Assembly (NCBI GenBank): GCA_024291935.2
Contig: JAGTYA010000026.1
Span: 2,591,501-2,655,500, forward strand
Direction: 5' to 3'
Origin: Okapia johnstoni
Lineage: Eukaryota; Chordata; Mammalia; Artiodactyla; Giraffidae
Length of the DNA stretch: 64,000 nt
Position numbers and translations under genes: made by a program
Notes under the pieces: generated by a model
Seen by the model: the letters and a program-made list of their open reading frames with translations, nothing else
What the model was told of the DNA's origin: nothing
Databases searched by the model: none
Part shown: piece after piece, positions 1 through 9,949 of the stretch
Layout: each line of letters opens with the position of its first letter
How positions within the stretch are numbered: position 1 is the first letter of the stretch

Positions 1-640
1 AGCTTGAACTGGGTGACGGAGCCTATCAAGGCTGGTAGGGAAAGAGGGATGCACCCCGGTGCAGACGGCAGAGTCCTCCTCAGGGCTGGCATGGGGTCCA
101 GGTGGGGTAGGGGCCACAGTGGCTGCCTAATGAGGACATCGGCGAGCTAATTAAGCAAGCAGCCAGGTTCTGCCACCTGGCTTGGACTCCCTGCAGCCCG
201 GTGGCGCGTCCCGCTGTGAGCGGTGACCCAGCGGGCATGCCCAGTGGCCCAAGGCACCACCTGCCCAGGGAGAAGGCTCCCTCCATGGCCCAGAAACAGA
301 GCAGCATCCATCACAGCACAGATGTGAGCTCCGCCTCATTTAACACAGAGCTCGGGGCGCCGGTGAGTCCTCCCCTGCACACGGACAGAAATGGGCCACG
401 CCAGGTGGCACATGGACCCAGAAGAAGCCTCAGTCCTGCCACGGCAGACAGCAGCTTCGAGAATGCCCAGTGCCCCAAGGGGCCCCTCTGAGCTGGAGAG
501 AGAAGTGAGAGACAGAAGCATCCCTCCCCCGAGAGAACACGCTGCTCCAGACAGTCTCATTCAGGGCTCCCCAGGGAAGCAGAACCAGTAGGAGATACAC
601 ATGCAGTAGGGGAGACAGAGTCAAGGGATTTAGACCTGTC
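1..640. other. Non-coding stretch, no gene recognised
   Basis: No repeat or exon is recognised here. The short open frames on both strands show no family features. A TAATTA core near 149 sits next to an E-box-like CACCTG near 173, the kind of motif mix seen in conserved non-coding DNA, but two motifs prove nothing. If the actin-like gene downstream starts before this window, this is intron. Confidence 0.5.
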
Positions 641-641
641 A

Positions 642-941
642 CTCCTAAAGGAAATCAACCCTGAATATCACCTGAAGGACTGAGGCTGAAGCTGAAGCTC
701 CAATCCTTTGGCCACCTGATGCGAAGAGCCGACTCATTGGAAAAGACCCTGATGCTGGGAAAGATTGAAGGCAGGAGGAGAAGGGGGTGGCAGAGGATGA
801 GATGGTTGGATGGCATCGCTGACTCAATGGACAAGAGTTTGACCAAACTCTAGGAGATGGTGAAGGACAGGGAAGCCTGGTGTGCTGCAGTCCATGGGAT
901 TGCAAAGAGTCGAACATGACTGAGCGACTGAATGACAACAA
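642..941 (+). mobile_element. BovB LINE 3' end fragment
   Basis: This is a 5'-truncated BovB (RTE clade) LINE. It carries the typical end of the reverse-transcriptase frame (CCTAAAGGAAATCA near the start, GATGGTGAAGGACAGGGAAG near the end) and finishes in ACTGAGCGACTGAA followed by a short A-rich tail. The frame is no longer open. It has no coding capacity. Confidence 0.92.
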
Positions 942-1082
942 GGAGAAATACATATTGTTGTAAGGAGTCGATGAGGATCATGGGAGCCGGCAGGTCCCAG
1001 CATCTGCAGCCAGCAGGATGGACCCCAGGACAGCCAGCGGTCTAAATCCCAGTCCAAAACCACAAAAAACACTGATGTCCCA

Positions 1083-1402
1083 GGATTTCCTAAGGGCTCA
1101 GTGGTAAAAATCTGCCTGCCAATGCGGGAGACATGGGTTCAGTCCCTGATCTGGGAAGATCCCACGTGCCTCAGGCAACGAAGCCCATGTGCTACAACTA
1201 CTGAGCGTGTGCGCCAGGGCTCGGGAGTCGCAATCACTGAGCCTGCAAGCCCTAGAGCCCGGGCGCCATAGCAAGAGGAGCCTCAGCGACAAGAAGTGTG
1301 TGCTGGCCGCAACTGGAGAAAGCCCGGGCAGCAACGAAGACCCAGCACAGCCAAAGAGAAACAGAATGATAATAAGGAATATATTAAAAAAAAAAAAAAA
1401 AA
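1083..1402 (+). mobile_element. CHR-type tRNA-derived SINE (long form)
   Basis: A tRNA-like head (GGGCTCAGTGGTAAAAATC, with GGTTCAGTCC as box B) is followed by the artiodactyl CHR body (GCAACGAAGCCCATGTGC, then AGAGCCCGGGCGCC) and ends in a poly(A) of about 18 bases at 1385-1402. The element is nearly full length. The family name is recalled from consensus. Confidence 0.85.
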
Positions 1403-1511
1403 GACCTGGTGTCCCAGTTCAAAGGCAGTCAGGCAGGAGGAATTCCCTCTCCTGCAGGGAAGCTCAGGCCTTTTGTTCTAGTTAGCCCTTCAGCTGATTA
1501 GATGAGACCCA

Positions 1512-1725
1512 CCTTCCCTGGTGACTCAGGCGGTAAAGAATCTGCCTGCAATGGAGGAGACCTGGGTTTGATCCCTGGGTCGGGAGGATCCCCTGGAGAA
1601 GGGAACGGCTACCCACTCCGGTTTTCTGGCTTAGAGACTCCCACGGACTGAGGAGCCTGGCGGGCTATAGTCCATGGGGTCACAAAGAGTCCAACATAAC
1701 TGAGTGACTAGCACTTTCACTTTTA
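1512..1725 (+). mobile_element. Bov-tA SINE
   Basis: A tRNA-Glu-like head (CTTCCCTGGTGACTCAGG, box B GGTTTGATCC) is fused to the BovA body (GATCCCCTGGAGAAGG, ATGGGGTCACAAAGAGTC) and ends in CACTTTCACTTTT. It is complete. Confidence 0.93.
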
Positions 1726-1766
1726 CGCCACTCACTTTGGGAAAAGCAATCTGCTTCGCTCAGTCT

Positions 1767-1976
1767 ATGGGTGGCACTAGTGATAAAGAATCTGCCTGCC
1801 AATATGGGAGACTTAGGAGACACAGGTTCAATCCCTGGGTGGGGAAGATCCCCTGGAGAAGGAAATGGCAACTCACTCTAGTAATCTTTCTTGGAGAATC
1901 TCATGGATGGAGGAGCCTGGCAGGCCACAGTCCGTGGGGTTGCAAGAGTCGGCCACGACTGAGTGACTGAGCACAG
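1767..1976 (+). mobile_element. Bov-tA SINE
   Basis: This is a second Bov-tA copy in the same direction, about 40 bases after the previous one. It has the extra ACTTAGGAGACACAGGTTC block seen in one Bov-tA subtype and ends in CACGACTGAGTGACTGAGCA. Confidence 0.92.
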
Positions 1977-1999
1977 CACTCAGCACGTGCACTTAACTG

Positions 2000-2880
2000 C
2001 CAGCCTCATCCAGAAACACCCTCAGACATGCCCAGACCCGTGTTTGACCCAGTGTCTTGCCCCCCTGTGGCCCAGGCAAGTTGACCACCCTCACACTAAC
2101 TGCAGTGCCAGCCCCAAAGCCTGGCTCGGGCATTTCCCCAGCATTCCCAGACCCGATCCCTGCCTTTCTGCCACGACTGTCCCTGAATTTACTCCCTAAT
2201 TGTATCAGGATCCCCACAGGAAACCAAAGGACGCTCACATGGGGTAGTGTTGGTGAGAGTTTATTGAAGAGACGACATACACGGGTGAGCCCAGGTCTCA
2301 GACCAGTAACAAGAGAGGTGCAGGACTCCGGGCTGGTAACTGGAGGCGTCACACGCCCGGGGCTGGGTGGGCAGCCTGTGGGCACCAGCACCCAGAGGGG
2401 CCAGGAGGGAGGGAGTGGGGACGTCAGCGGTCCACTGCCTTCTCCCACCTCCCCCATCTCTCCTTTGGGACCCCCACGGGCAGGGGAACCTGTGAGCACA
2501 GCCCAGGACAGAGCAGGGCCGGAGGGTGGAAGCTTCTGCAGACAAACGAGGCAGCCGGCCGCGGCAGCCCGCACTGAGGCCCCGGCGCGCCACCCCCTTG
2601 CGGACAACGGCCTTCTCCACGGTCTGCGCTGAGCTTCCCGTCCTGCCCCGGCCTTCCAGCGGGTCGCCTCCCTGCTTTGGCCCTCGGTCCAGCAGCTGAT
2701 GTCCGGGGCTTCTCCTGGAGACAAGCAGGCTGAGGACTGCAGGGCTGGTTCTCCTCCGAGAGTAAATGTGTATCTGAAGAGGATTTCTGGGGGCCAGGTC
2801 CCAGGAGAGAAACCCGTGGGGGGAGCAGCCCAGCGTACAGAGAAGGGCACGGGCTGACACTGAGACCCCGAATTTCTGGC
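2000..2880. other. GC-rich stretch with overlapping open frames, no gene recognised
   Basis: The region is GC- and CpG-rich. Long open frames exist on both strands (191 codons on +, 285, 210 and 155 on -) but they overlap one another, are rich in G, P, A and R, and show no domain, signal peptide or membrane segment. The longest minus frame runs past the only poly(A) signal on that strand, which argues against it. The 155-codon minus frame (2424-2891) stops about 160 bases before that signal, so it is the least unlikely coding candidate. I make no functional call. Confidence 0.4.
2260..2265 (-). terminator. Possible antisense poly(A) signal (AATAAA)
   Basis: TTTATT on the + strand reads AATAAA on the minus strand. 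On that strand it is followed by a CA step and then, about 25-45 bases on, by a G/T-rich stretch (TGTGAGCG, TTTGGTTTCCTGTGGGG). This is the usual order for a cleavage and polyadenylation site, and could end a minus-strand transcript from the GC-rich stretch at 2.3-2.9 kb. AATAAA also occurs by chance, so confidence is low. Confidence 0.3.
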
Positions 2881-2884
2881 CCCG

Positions 2885-3062
2885 GCTCCACAAACGCCCG
2901 TGACCTCGGTTAGGTGACGGGTCCTCTCGATGTCCTGGTGTCCTTCTTAGAGGATGGTAAAGGCATCACCCCAGGGGCATTATGGAAATGAGATGAAGTT
3001 AATGCTGTAAAGCACTTGTCCCAATGCTTAGCACCATCAAGCACTCAGTAAATGCTGGTTCT
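2885..3062 (+). repeat. MIR SINE fragment
   Basis: The order of short matches fits MIR: GTGACCTCGGTTAGG (CCTTGGGCAAG region), GAGATGAAGTTAATG, TGTAAAGCACTT, TTAGCACC and CACTCAGTAAATGCTGGTT. It is strongly decayed, as expected for a mammal-wide repeat. Confidence 0.75.
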
Positions 3063-3067
3063 TTCCC

Positions 3068-3150
3068 TAGGCCTCTGTTTTCTCATCTATGAAATGGGAG
3101 CTTGACTTCAGGATCCCTGAAGACCCTTCCAAGCTCTTGCCAGGCCAGGG
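3068..3150 (+). repeat. MIR3-like fragment
   Basis: CCTCTGTTTTCTCATCTATG, AAATGGGAGCTTGACTTC and ACCCTTCCAAGCTCTT follow the 3' half of the MIR3-type consensus as I recall it. It directly abuts the MIR copy before it. Confidence 0.55.
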
Positions 3151-3870
3151 GGAGTGGAGCTGGTTTTTGTCTTTGTGTTTTTAAGGGGAAGGGTCTCTAG
3201 CTGAATCGTAAAAGCTGCCCTCCTACCTCCACTAGGATCCAAATTCCAGGATCCAGTTGGGGGGGCGCCCAAGAACGGCACAGACTCACAGGCTACTCTT
3301 TGTATGGACATGTGTTCTCACGTCTCTTGGTAAATCATCAAGCCCCCAGGCCCTGCTCTGTAATACCCCCCTTAGAGGGTAGCACGCTTTGTGAGTAACA
3401 CACTTAGTGATGTGTGTTCCGTGTATAATGTTTTTTAAAAAGGCTGTCTTGACCTGGTTTGGGGTCTTGGCTAGAGGCTGGTTGATTTCCCTCTTGGGCA
3501 GCTGATTAAGTCCACACCCCAACCACTCCCCTTGTGGTCCTGTCACACACCCCAGGGCACTATACACCTGCCCTAATCACTTCAGAGCTGGGTACCGGAC
3601 TGTTAGGGTCTGCTCCTATGCACAGGGGCCCATGACATCAAACGAGCCAATCCAAAGCATCCCTTGAAACCTGGCAGACCACCCCACTGGCCGTCAGTGC
3701 TCTGTCCCCGATGGCTGCAGCTCACTGTCACCCTGTTCCTGGGTGCACCCCCCGTCCCACCCCCATGGCGCAGCCTGGCAGTTGTCCCTGGTTTGGAGCT
3801 GCATGTGACAAAGTCTGTCTTCCATCTATCCAAGTGACACCGTGTTGAGTCCCGCCATCGAAAGAACCGA
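3150..3870. other. Non-coding, nothing recognised
   Basis: No repeat or exon is recognised. Open frames on the minus strand (93 and 106 codons) have no family features. Confidence 0.45.
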
Positions 3871-3873
3871 TAC

Positions 3874-4136
3874 AATTTCCCTGATGGTCCAGTGGTTAAA
3901 AATCCTCTTGCCAATGCAAACACAGTTTCAATGGGGACACAGGTTCAATCCTGGGTCGGGGAATATTCCACACGCCGTGGGGCAACTAAGCCTGTTAACC
4001 ACAACTCCTGAGCCCATGCGCCTAGAGCCCGGGCTCTGCACCAAGAGAAGCCAGTGCCCTGAGACTGGAGAGGGGCCCCTGCACTCAGACCAAAGCCAGT
4101 GTGCAGCAACCCCGCCCAGCCAAAAAAAAGAAAAAC
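3874..4136 (+). mobile_element. CHR-type tRNA-derived SINE
   Basis: CCCTGATGGTCCAGTGGTTA opens the tRNA-like head, GGTTCAATCC is box B, and GCCGTGGGGCAACTAAGCC then AGAGCCCGGGCTCTGC mark the CHR body. It ends in an A-rich tail. An internal duplication of about 17 bases around 3915-3945 disturbs the head. Confidence 0.85.
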
Positions 4137-5492
4137 CCAGAGGTGGTTGCCTCTGGAGTGTAGGGGCAGGAATAGCCTTAGGAAGGACTTGAGGGAACTT
4201 TAAAAAAAGAACCCATAGTCCTGTGGACCCAGGGTCACCATCTTGCAGGAGAATCATTCACTTAGCCCACCAAGGTCACAGAGGCAGTGCCCTGGCGTGT
4301 CCAGCAGCCCGTGTTCACATCCCACTTCTGCCACCTGCTCCCTCACGTTCTTGCCCATGATCTCTCATGTGCATGGGGTGGGAGGGGATCCTGCGTCACG
4401 CCCACCAGGGGGCCGCCACCTCAGGCCATAAAAGCGAGGCTGTGCCTCCCCTGTTTGCTCCTTCCCCCGTACACGGCACCCAGGAGAGGTTTCTTGGCCA
4501 AGCCACGTCTGGACTAAGTGCCTGGCCCGTCGTTGACACACTGTGACCGTTAGCTTTTGTTGCTCCATCATGATGACACGAGCGAGTTGTCCCAAGTCCA
4601 AGTGTCGGAATTTCAGTGACGTCTGCAGACGGGCCCTGGGACCCGGCCTTTGCTGAAGTGCTTGCTCTGGGACACACCTCTCCTTGAGCAAAGAATCTAC
4701 ATGACACCAAAAATAACTGCGTGCACGTGCATTGGGGGCAAATTCCAGACCAGAAGACACAAAGAGACTGGGAAACTCAACTATCACTTCTGAAGAGCTG
4801 ACAGCAAAAAAAAAAAAAAAAAAAAAAACCCCAAACTGACGGAAACTGGGTAGTGCTGGCAGAAGCAGGGTCCTGCACGTGCCCCTGCTCCCAACACCAC
4901 GAAGCGGGGGGCAAGCCTCCCACACCACTCCTCTGCTCATCCCTGGACACACCCCGACCCTCCCCCGTGTAAGGAACCAGCTCAGCCCCACTCAGGAGGA
5001 GCCAGGCACCTGTTCCTTGTTCTTGCCACCCCCTCTTCTGCAACAGGGGCCCCAATGAAGCCCTGCCTGAACGTCTTGTCTGGCCTCTGATCGATCTCTA
5101 TTGATTGGGGAAGGCCAAGAACCCTGCATGGAGAGAGGAAAGAAGGTGTACTCAGTGGAGGGACCAGCAATGGCTTCTCAGAGGCTTTGGGAACCTGCGT
5201 GTTCCCCTCCATGAGGAAACGGTGGCTTACCAGACGACGTGATGCCCTCTAGTCGGTCCTGAGACAGCGCAGAAGGTACTCACCCTTTTGGTGCCAGGGA
5301 AAGCTGCGGGCGCGTTCTACAGACGGGAGACAGGGTGTCCTAGAGCTCATCAGGGCAGGGCTGGGATGAAGACTGCATTCCTGACCGCCATCTGGATCCC
5401 TCTGCGGGAGTCATGTGCCTCTGGCCAGAGGGATTCGTGCACTCATGCAGTTTAGGCAAACCGCCCCCTGACTGCTTCCACGCCTCTTGCAG
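4137..5492. other. Intron-like sequence upstream of first visible actin-like exon
   Basis: I looked here for exons matching actin residues 42-121 (motifs such as KYPIEHG, WHHTFY, LLTEAPLN) and found none. The stretch is mostly unique, with a pure A run at 4806-4828 that could be the tail of an old retroposon whose body I cannot identify. Confidence 0.5.
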
Positions 5493-5577
5493 ATCCTGTT
5501 TGAGACCTTCAGTGTGCCTGCCTTATATTTAGCCAACCAAGGAGTCCTTGCTCTCTATGCTTCCGGCCACACCGCTG
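5493..5577 (+). CDS. Actin-like protein, exon for actin residues 122-150
   Basis: This is the first exon seen of the divergent actin-like gene. It starts after the acceptor CCTCTTGCAG, begins [19 protein letters not shown] and ends in ASGHTAG, split by the donor G|GTGAGT (phase 1). It matches IMFETFNVPAMYVAIQAVL and ASGRTTG of conventional actin, which lie in subdomain 3. Gln137, which positions the attacking water in actin's ATPase site, is kept (codon 5538-5540). Vertebrate smooth-muscle actin genes have introns at exactly these two places (121/122 and 150). Exons for residues 1-121 were not found upstream. A pseudogene is possible but nothing is broken in this part. Confidence 0.92.
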
Positions 5578-5744
5578 GTGAGTCGACCCTGGGAGCCCAT
5601 GCCCACGCCCACGCCCAGCCCATCCCTCTGGCTGCCCACTCCCTTGCTGCCAAATAAGAAAAAAAATTCATAGAAGCCATTTACGAGCCCTTTTCACACC
5701 TCCTGGTTGAACTTTTCTCCCCACCTCCCGCACTGAGTCACTTT

Positions 5745-7042
5745 TTTCCTGAACATCTTTATTGAGGTATGATTGACATGTACGGAACTGCAGTGTGTAC
5801 AGCTGGATACACCTTGAGGTGTGGATACACTCTGTACCCACCTGCACAGTCAAGAGGACGAACTTATCCATCTTCCCCAAATACTTCCCTCCCACCCCCA
5901 CACGCTGCCTCCTCCAGTCTGTCCCCACACGTGTGTCTGCATCTTCTGGAGTTTCGTGTAAGTGTCATTATGCAGTGGGTACCCTTTCCTGTACGGCTTT
6001 TTACACTCAAAATGATTATCTGGAGGTTCACTCGTGTTGCCGCTTGTATCAACAGTTCATCCCTTGCTGCTGCTGAGTAATGCTCCTTTGTATGAATGCC
6101 CGTACTTCACCCATTCACCCGGGAATGGACATTTGGGATATTTCCAACCGGTGACTTTATCAGTAAAGTTTCTGTGGACACTTGTGTACAGGTGTCCGTC
6201 TGTGTACTTTTTCACGGACACTTGCTTTCGGTTCATTTGGGCAAATACTTAGAAGGGAGGTGACTGTGTTATATGGTAAGTGGATGTTTAACTTTTTAAA
6301 AACTCAGCCAGGCTAGCTGCAGAGTGGTGTTGCATGGGCCGTTTTGTGTGGTCCACACAGCCGTCGTGAGAGGCCCGGCTCCTCCAAGGCCCTTTGTGGG
6401 GTCAGTCTTTCCTTTCCGCTTTTGAACAGGTGTGCAGCGATATCTCATTTTGGCTTTGATTGGCATTTCCCTGAAGACCAATCAGATTGAGCATTTTCCA
6501 TGTTTGTTTGCCATCCATAGATCTACTTCAGTCTATTCAAATGTTTTGCCCAATTTTTTTATTGAGTTGTTTATCTTTGAGCTTTATGAATTCTTTTTGT
6601 ATTCTGGGTACAAGTCTTTTATCAGACAGAAGTTCTGCAACTATTTATTCCCAGTTTATCATTTGACTTTTCACCCTCTTCACTGTGTATTTTGAAGAGC
6701 AGAAGCTTTTAACTTCAAGGAAGATGAATTTATCAATTTAGTTTCTTATTTTTAGTGTCATATCTAAGAAATACATGCTGAGCCCATAAAGTTTCCTGCT
6801 GTTTTCTTCTAGAGACTTTGTCATTTAGTTTTCCATTTAGATCCATTTCGAATAAATTTTTGCATATGGTATGAAGTATGAGTGAAGTTTTGTGTGTGTA
6901 TAGAGGTCTCGTTTCCCCCACAGTATTTGTTTAAAGACTATGCTTTCTTCATTGAATTGCCTTTGCATATCTTTTAAAAACCAGTTGTCTGTGTGTGGGG
7001 GTCTGTGTCTGCGCTCTCTCTTCTGCTTCATCAATCTATTTG
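5745..7042 (-). mobile_element. L1 LINE fragment (ORF2 3' part, antisense)
   Basis: The + strand reads as the reverse complement of the C-terminal L1 ORF2 region: TTTATTGAGGTATGATTGAC, GGACATTTGGGATATTTCC, TATGGTAAGTGGATGTTTAAC, GTGTCATATCTAAGAAAT and TTTTTGCATATGGTATGAAG come in the right order. Frames are broken. The element continues at 7169-7206 and 7343-7380 around two Bov-A insertions. It lies in the intron after the residue-150 exon. Confidence 0.88.
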
Positions 7043-7168
7043 TGCGTGTTCAGTCGCTAAGTAGTGTCTGACTGTTTGCGACCCCATGGACTGTAGCCCG
7101 CCAGGTTCCTCTGTCCACTGGCTTTCCCAGGCAAGAATACTGGAGCAGGTTGCCATTTCCTTCTTCAA
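7043..7168 (-). mobile_element. Bov-A SINE monomer inside L1
   Basis: Antisense BovA body: CAGTCGCTAAGTAGTGTCTG, CGACCCCATGGACTGTAGCC and GGCAAGAATACTGGAGCAGG. The L1 sequence continues on both sides (TCAATCTATTTG before, CAAATCTGTTTGTG after), so this insertion is younger than the L1. Confidence 0.9.
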
Positions 7169-7206
7169 ATCTGTTTGTGTAGCTGTAAGATAATACTACA
7201 TTGTCT

Positions 7207-7342
7207 TGATTACTGTAGCTTTGAAAGTGTTAGTCACTCAGTCATGTCCGACTCTTTGTGACCCCATGGACTGTAGCCCGCCAGGCTCCTCTGTCCATGG
7301 AATTCTTCAGGCAAGAACACTGGAGTGGGTTGCCTTTTCCTA
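7207..7342 (-). mobile_element. Bov-A SINE monomer inside L1
   Basis: This is a second antisense BovA monomer (GTGTTAGTCACTCAGTCATG to TGGGTTGCCTTTTCC) in the same L1. GTAGCTTTGA lies before it and TAGCTTAATAAG after it, both L1 sequence. Confidence 0.9.
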
Positions 7343-7385
7343 GCTTAATAAGTCTTAAAATAAGAAAATGTTGGTGCCATGCCCT

Positions 7386-8278
7386 TGTTGTTCAGTTGCT
7401 AAGTCACGTCCTATTCTTTGCGACCCCATGAACTGCAGCGCGCCAGGATTCCCTGTCCTTCACCATCTCCCAGAGTTTGCTTAAACCTATGTCCATTGAG
7501 CTGGTGATGCCATCCAACCATTTGATCCTCTGTCGTCCCCTTCCCTTTTCTGATCCTCCATCCTTCCCAGCATCAGACTCTTTTCCAGTGAGTTGGTTCT
7601 CGGCATCAGGTGACCAAAGTATTGGAGCTTCAGCTTCAGCATCAGTACTTCCAATGAATATTCAGGACTTATTTCCTTTAGGACTGACTGGTTTGATCTC
7701 CCTGCAGCCCAAGGGACTGCCAAGAGTCTTCTCCAACACCACAATTCGAAAGCATCAGTTCTTCGGCGCTCAGCCTTCTTTATGGTCCAGCTCTCACATC
7801 CATACATGACTCCAGGAAAAACCATAGCTTTGACTATACAGACCTTTGCCAGCAAAGTAATGTTTCTGCTTTTTAATACACTGTCTAAGTGTCATAGTTT
7901 TTCTTCCAAAGAGCAAACGTCTTTTGATTTCATGGCTGCAGTCACCATCCACAATGATTTTGGAGCCCAAGAAAATTAAATCTGTCACCGTTTCCACTTT
8001 TTCCCCCTCTGTTTGCCATGAAGTGATAGAATCAGATGTCAGGATCGTTGTTTTTTGAATGCTGAGTTTTAAGCCAGTTTTTTTCCTCTTTGATCCTCAT
8101 CAAGAGGCTCTTTAGTTCCACTTTGCTTTCTACCTTTAGAGTGGTATCATCTGCATATCTGAGGTTGTTGATATTTCTCCCAGCAATCTTGATTCCAGCT
8201 TGTGGTTCATCTAACCGGGCGTTTCACATGATGTGCTCTGCAATAAGTTCATTAAGCAGGGTGACAATATACAACCGT
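7386..8278 (-). mobile_element. BovB LINE, 3' part, antisense
   Basis: The + strand begins at the BovB 3' end (TTGTTGTTCAGTTGCTAAGT) and reads backward through the reverse-transcriptase frame to GGGTGACAATATACAACC. Frames on the minus strand (122 and 67 codons) are broken RT pieces. At about 8278 the element stops and a sense-oriented 5' BovB piece follows, so the copy has an inverted 5' end. Confidence 0.92.
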
Positions 8279-8358
8279 GTCATGGTCCACTGCAGAAAGG
8301 AATGGAAAACCACTTCAGCAGTCTTGCTTTAAGACCCCATGAACAGTATGAAAAGGCT
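8279..8358 (+). mobile_element. BovB LINE, inverted 5' piece
   Basis: TGGTCCACTGCAGAAAGG, AAACCACTTCAGCAGTCTTG and CCCATGAACAGTATGAAAAG are from an upstream part of BovB, here in the opposite direction to the adjoining 7386-8278 segment. The join is what twin priming of a LINE insertion leaves behind. Confidence 0.75.
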
Positions 8359-8604
8359 AATACCTGAATGTCTGGTTTAATTAGAAAACCTGCAGGCTTC
8401 CTCTCCAACACATTTAGCCATTGGTCTGACCCAGACTGGGATCGTCCTAGCACAGTCTCCTGCAGGGAAAGACAATTTCCTCCTCAGACCCCTTGTTTTC
8501 CCATCCGGCTATTTGTTCCTCTGCCATGTCTTCAAGCAGACTTGACAATTGATAAGCAATGCCCTGTACCTGACCTTATGATACCAGTGTGCTTTCTTGC
8601 CTAG

Positions 8605-8766
8605 GAATGACAATTGAATCCGGAGAAGGAATGACATACTTTGTGCCCATCATTGACGGCTGTCCTTTGCATCAGTCAACCTTCCACATGGACATTGCGG
8701 GCCAAGACCTAACCTTGTACTTGCTACATCTGCTGTCAGAAAGCGGGCACTCACTTGTGAGCACAG
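8605..8766 (+). CDS. Actin-like protein, exon for actin residues 150-204
   Basis: The exon lies between acceptor TTCTTGCCTAG and donor G|GTAGGA, entering and leaving in phase 1. It encodes GMTIESGEGMTYFVPIIDG followed by IAGQDLTLYLLHLLSESGH. The second phosphate-binding loop of actin (DSGDG, residues 154-158) reads ESGEG, so Asp154 and Asp157 are both Glu, and His161, which helps catalysis in actin, is Tyr. These changes suggest altered nucleotide handling, as in several testis actin-related proteins, but that is inference. Splicing to the next exon restores Ala204 by joining G and CT. There are no stops or frameshifts. Confidence 0.93.
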
Positions 8767-8929
8767 GTAGGACATTGCTCTTCTCAGCCAAGTAAACCAG
8801 TCTTTGGGCTGTAATAGCCTCCTTAGCTTCCTCCACCTACAGCCCTCAATTTGTAAAGCAAAGGCTGCTTTACCATCATTCTAGTTCTAAAAAGCAATGC
8901 TATCTATATTTAGGGACATTTAGTGCATT

Positions 8930-9062
8930 GATAATGGCAACAAGGATGATGGTGAAGATGAGGATATGATAGTGATGGAGGTGGTGATGAGGGTGTAATG
9001 GTGGTGATGAAGGTGCTCGTGGCAGTGATAACGGTGGTGGTCACAATGATGGTGGTGGTGAA
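8930..9062 (+). repeat. Imperfect (TGATGG/GGTGAT) simple repeat
   Basis: The run is rich in GATGGTGATGGTGG-type triplets, with interruptions. The His-rich minus frame it creates is a by-product. Confidence 0.85.
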
Positions 9063-9630
9063 GGCTAAGCTTTACAGAGCACTCACCCTGTGAAAGGCAC
9101 CTGGCTAAGGAAACGGTCTGCATCCATTCTCTCATTGCTTTACGCTTCAATACCCCGAGTAGAAACAATTGCCTCCATTGCAAGAGGAATAGGTTCAGGA
9201 AAGTGAGAAGACTTCAGCTTCCCATGACTAGTAGGTATAACTGCTGGGAAGTGAACCCAAGAACTCCAGACCAGGAAGTGCCTATCCACTCTTCACCCAC
9301 TTCTGGGACTAAAGTCCCAGCCTGTAGACCCTACGTGACACCCATTCCCAACAAGCCTATAACCCGCCTTGTGGTTTCTGGTCTTCTCAGGCGAGATGTC
9401 TCTATCAAAACCACGCAAAGCATGGAGCCCAGAAGAATAGTGTCAATTAGAGGAAATCAAGGGACAGTGGTAAGGGTCAGCTGGGTGGACTCATACATGT
9501 TACCGACACCTCACACTCAGCAAAGTCATATATGCATTATTTCATCGCATCCTTCCAGCAATCCTGTGAGGGATGATCAGTCCCACTCTTAAAGACGAGG
9601 AGAGGGAAGGTTAAGAGGATAATGAGCTTG

Positions 9631-9946
9631 AAAGTGAAAGTGAAAGTTGCTCAGTTGTATCCAACTCTTTGCGACCTCATGGACTATACAGCCCATGGAG
9701 TTCTCCAGGCCAGAATACTAGAGTGGGTAGCCTTTCCCTTCTCCAGGGGATCTTCCAAACCCAGTGATCGAATCCAGGTCTCCCGCATTGCAGGTGGATT
9801 CTTTACTAGCTGAGCTACAAGGGAAGCCCAAGAATACTGGAGTGGGTAACCTATCCCTTCTCCAGAGGATATTCCCAATCCAGAAATCAAACTAGGGTCT
9901 CCTGCATTGCAGGCAGATTCTTTACCAACTGAGCTATCAGGGAAGC
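9631..9946 (-). mobile_element. Two Bov-tA SINEs in tandem, antisense
   Basis: The first copy runs to about 9829 (TTCACTTTC tail at the left end, GGCTTCCCTTGTAGCTCAGC at its head). A second, truncated copy follows from AAGAATACTGGAGTGGG to GCTTCCCTGATAGCTCAG. Both are antisense. They are in the intron after the residue-204 exon boundary. Confidence 0.9.
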
Positions 9947-9949
9947 TTG

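Noticed and set aside
201..491. + frame containing REKAPSMAQ, slightly like actin REKMTQ before the first exon
   Set aside because: The rest of the frame does not match actin residues 85-121 and no donor follows the CAG.
1993..2850. 285-codon minus open frame
   Set aside because: No domain, overlaps open frames on the other strand in GC-rich DNA, and runs past the only minus-strand poly(A) signal.
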